From NCBI GenBank assembly GCA_012512335.1, contig JAAZEK010000081.1, positions 1-5,057 of the forward strand: DNA of 5,057 nt. The letters are read 5' to 3'. This document shows positions 4,982 to 5,057 of this stretch, in pieces. Numbering within the stretch: position 1 is the stretch's first letter; every line of letters begins with the position of its first letter. Position numbers and translations under genes: made by a program. Source of the stretch: Clostridiales bacterium. Its GTDB lineage: Bacteria; Bacillota; Clostridia; Caldicoprobacterales; DTU083. The notes beneath the pieces were generated by a model, which had not been told where the DNA came from, searched no databases, and worked only from the letters and a program-made list of their open reading frames with translations.

Positions 4982-5057
4982 GTTACTGTTCACTGCAAAA
5001 TAATAAATCATATGGAAGAAGCCTTTGCAGGAACGATTATCAATCTTAGCGAATATC
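4982..5057 (+). repeat. Right copy of long inverted repeat (probable IS end)
   Basis: This is the inverted partner of 42-123. It begins GTTACTGTTCAC, lacks the extra AATAAAT of the left copy, and matches through the start codon and first twelve codons. It probably is the terminus of a second insertion sequence oriented away from the five-gene block. The similarity runs to the end of the window, so its true length is not seen. Confidence 0.8.
5012..5057 (+). CDS. Partial ORF, second copy of the possible transposase start (runs off right edge)
   Basis: ATG at 5012 opens MEEAFAGTIINLSEY and leaves the window after 15 codons. The first twelve residues are identical to the left-edge ORF. After them one extra base (AGCG here against GTG on the left) shifts the frame. 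If the downstream DNA resembles the left copy, this frame would continue QQKMR and then meet TAA, so this copy may be frameshifted and inactive. That cannot be decided without the flanking sequence. No Shine-Dalgarno site is visible. Confidence 0.35.
   Translation, partial: MEEAFAGTIINLSEY

Overview
The window is AT-rich, low-GC Gram-positive chromosomal DNA. It most likely comes from the Clostridia, and an Alkaliphilus-like member of the Clostridiaceae is a reasonable guess; this rests on gene order, codon use and protein style, not on a database match. The core is a block of five genes that all read on the minus strand. In order of transcription they are walJ/yycJ (metallo-beta-lactamase fold nuclease-like protein), an HtrA/DegP-type serine protease with a PDZ domain, a CPBP (CAAX-like) intramembrane protease, rlmH (23S rRNA pseudouridine-1915 methyltransferase) and a DUF2461 protein. 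The order walJ - htrA - rlmH is the conserved tail of the walRKHIJ region near oriC in Firmicutes. The CPBP and DUF2461 genes are additions to that core.

The block is bounded by mobile DNA. At 42-123 and 4982-5057 there are two inverted copies of one sequence (71 identical positions, with 7-nt and 1-nt gaps). Each copy has a terminus reading GTTACTGTTCAC about 30-40 nt before an ATG, and the two ATGs open reading frames that leave the window in opposite directions. The left frame reaches the residues KHLSLSER, which resemble the start of IS30-family transposases. The simplest reading is two insertion sequence copies pointing outward around the walJ-rlmH block. The right-hand copy carries one extra base relative to the left.

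Between the left copy and the DUF2461 gene lies a second element of about 290 bp (124-413) with no intact gene. It has similar stem-loops at both ends (CTCGCGTC/GACATGAG and CTCGTGAC/GTCATGAG) and ends in GGTTCAA. It has the structure of an IS200/IS605-type element reduced to its ends plus the 3' guide-RNA (omega RNA) region of a tnpB gene. Inside it is a good sigma-A promoter (TTGCAA, 17 nt, TATAAT) followed immediately by GAACAAACGTTC, a full match to the core of the Gram-positive LexA box. A possible SOS-controlled, TnpB-type omega RNA with no linked nuclease is the most unusual feature here.

Functionally the five-gene block concerns cell-envelope homeostasis and protein quality control (WalJ, HtrA, CPBP) together with ribosome maturation (RlmH). 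WalJ probably starts its own transcript here, because the sequence directly upstream is a short regulatory region and then the insertion sequence, where yycI or yycH would be expected.
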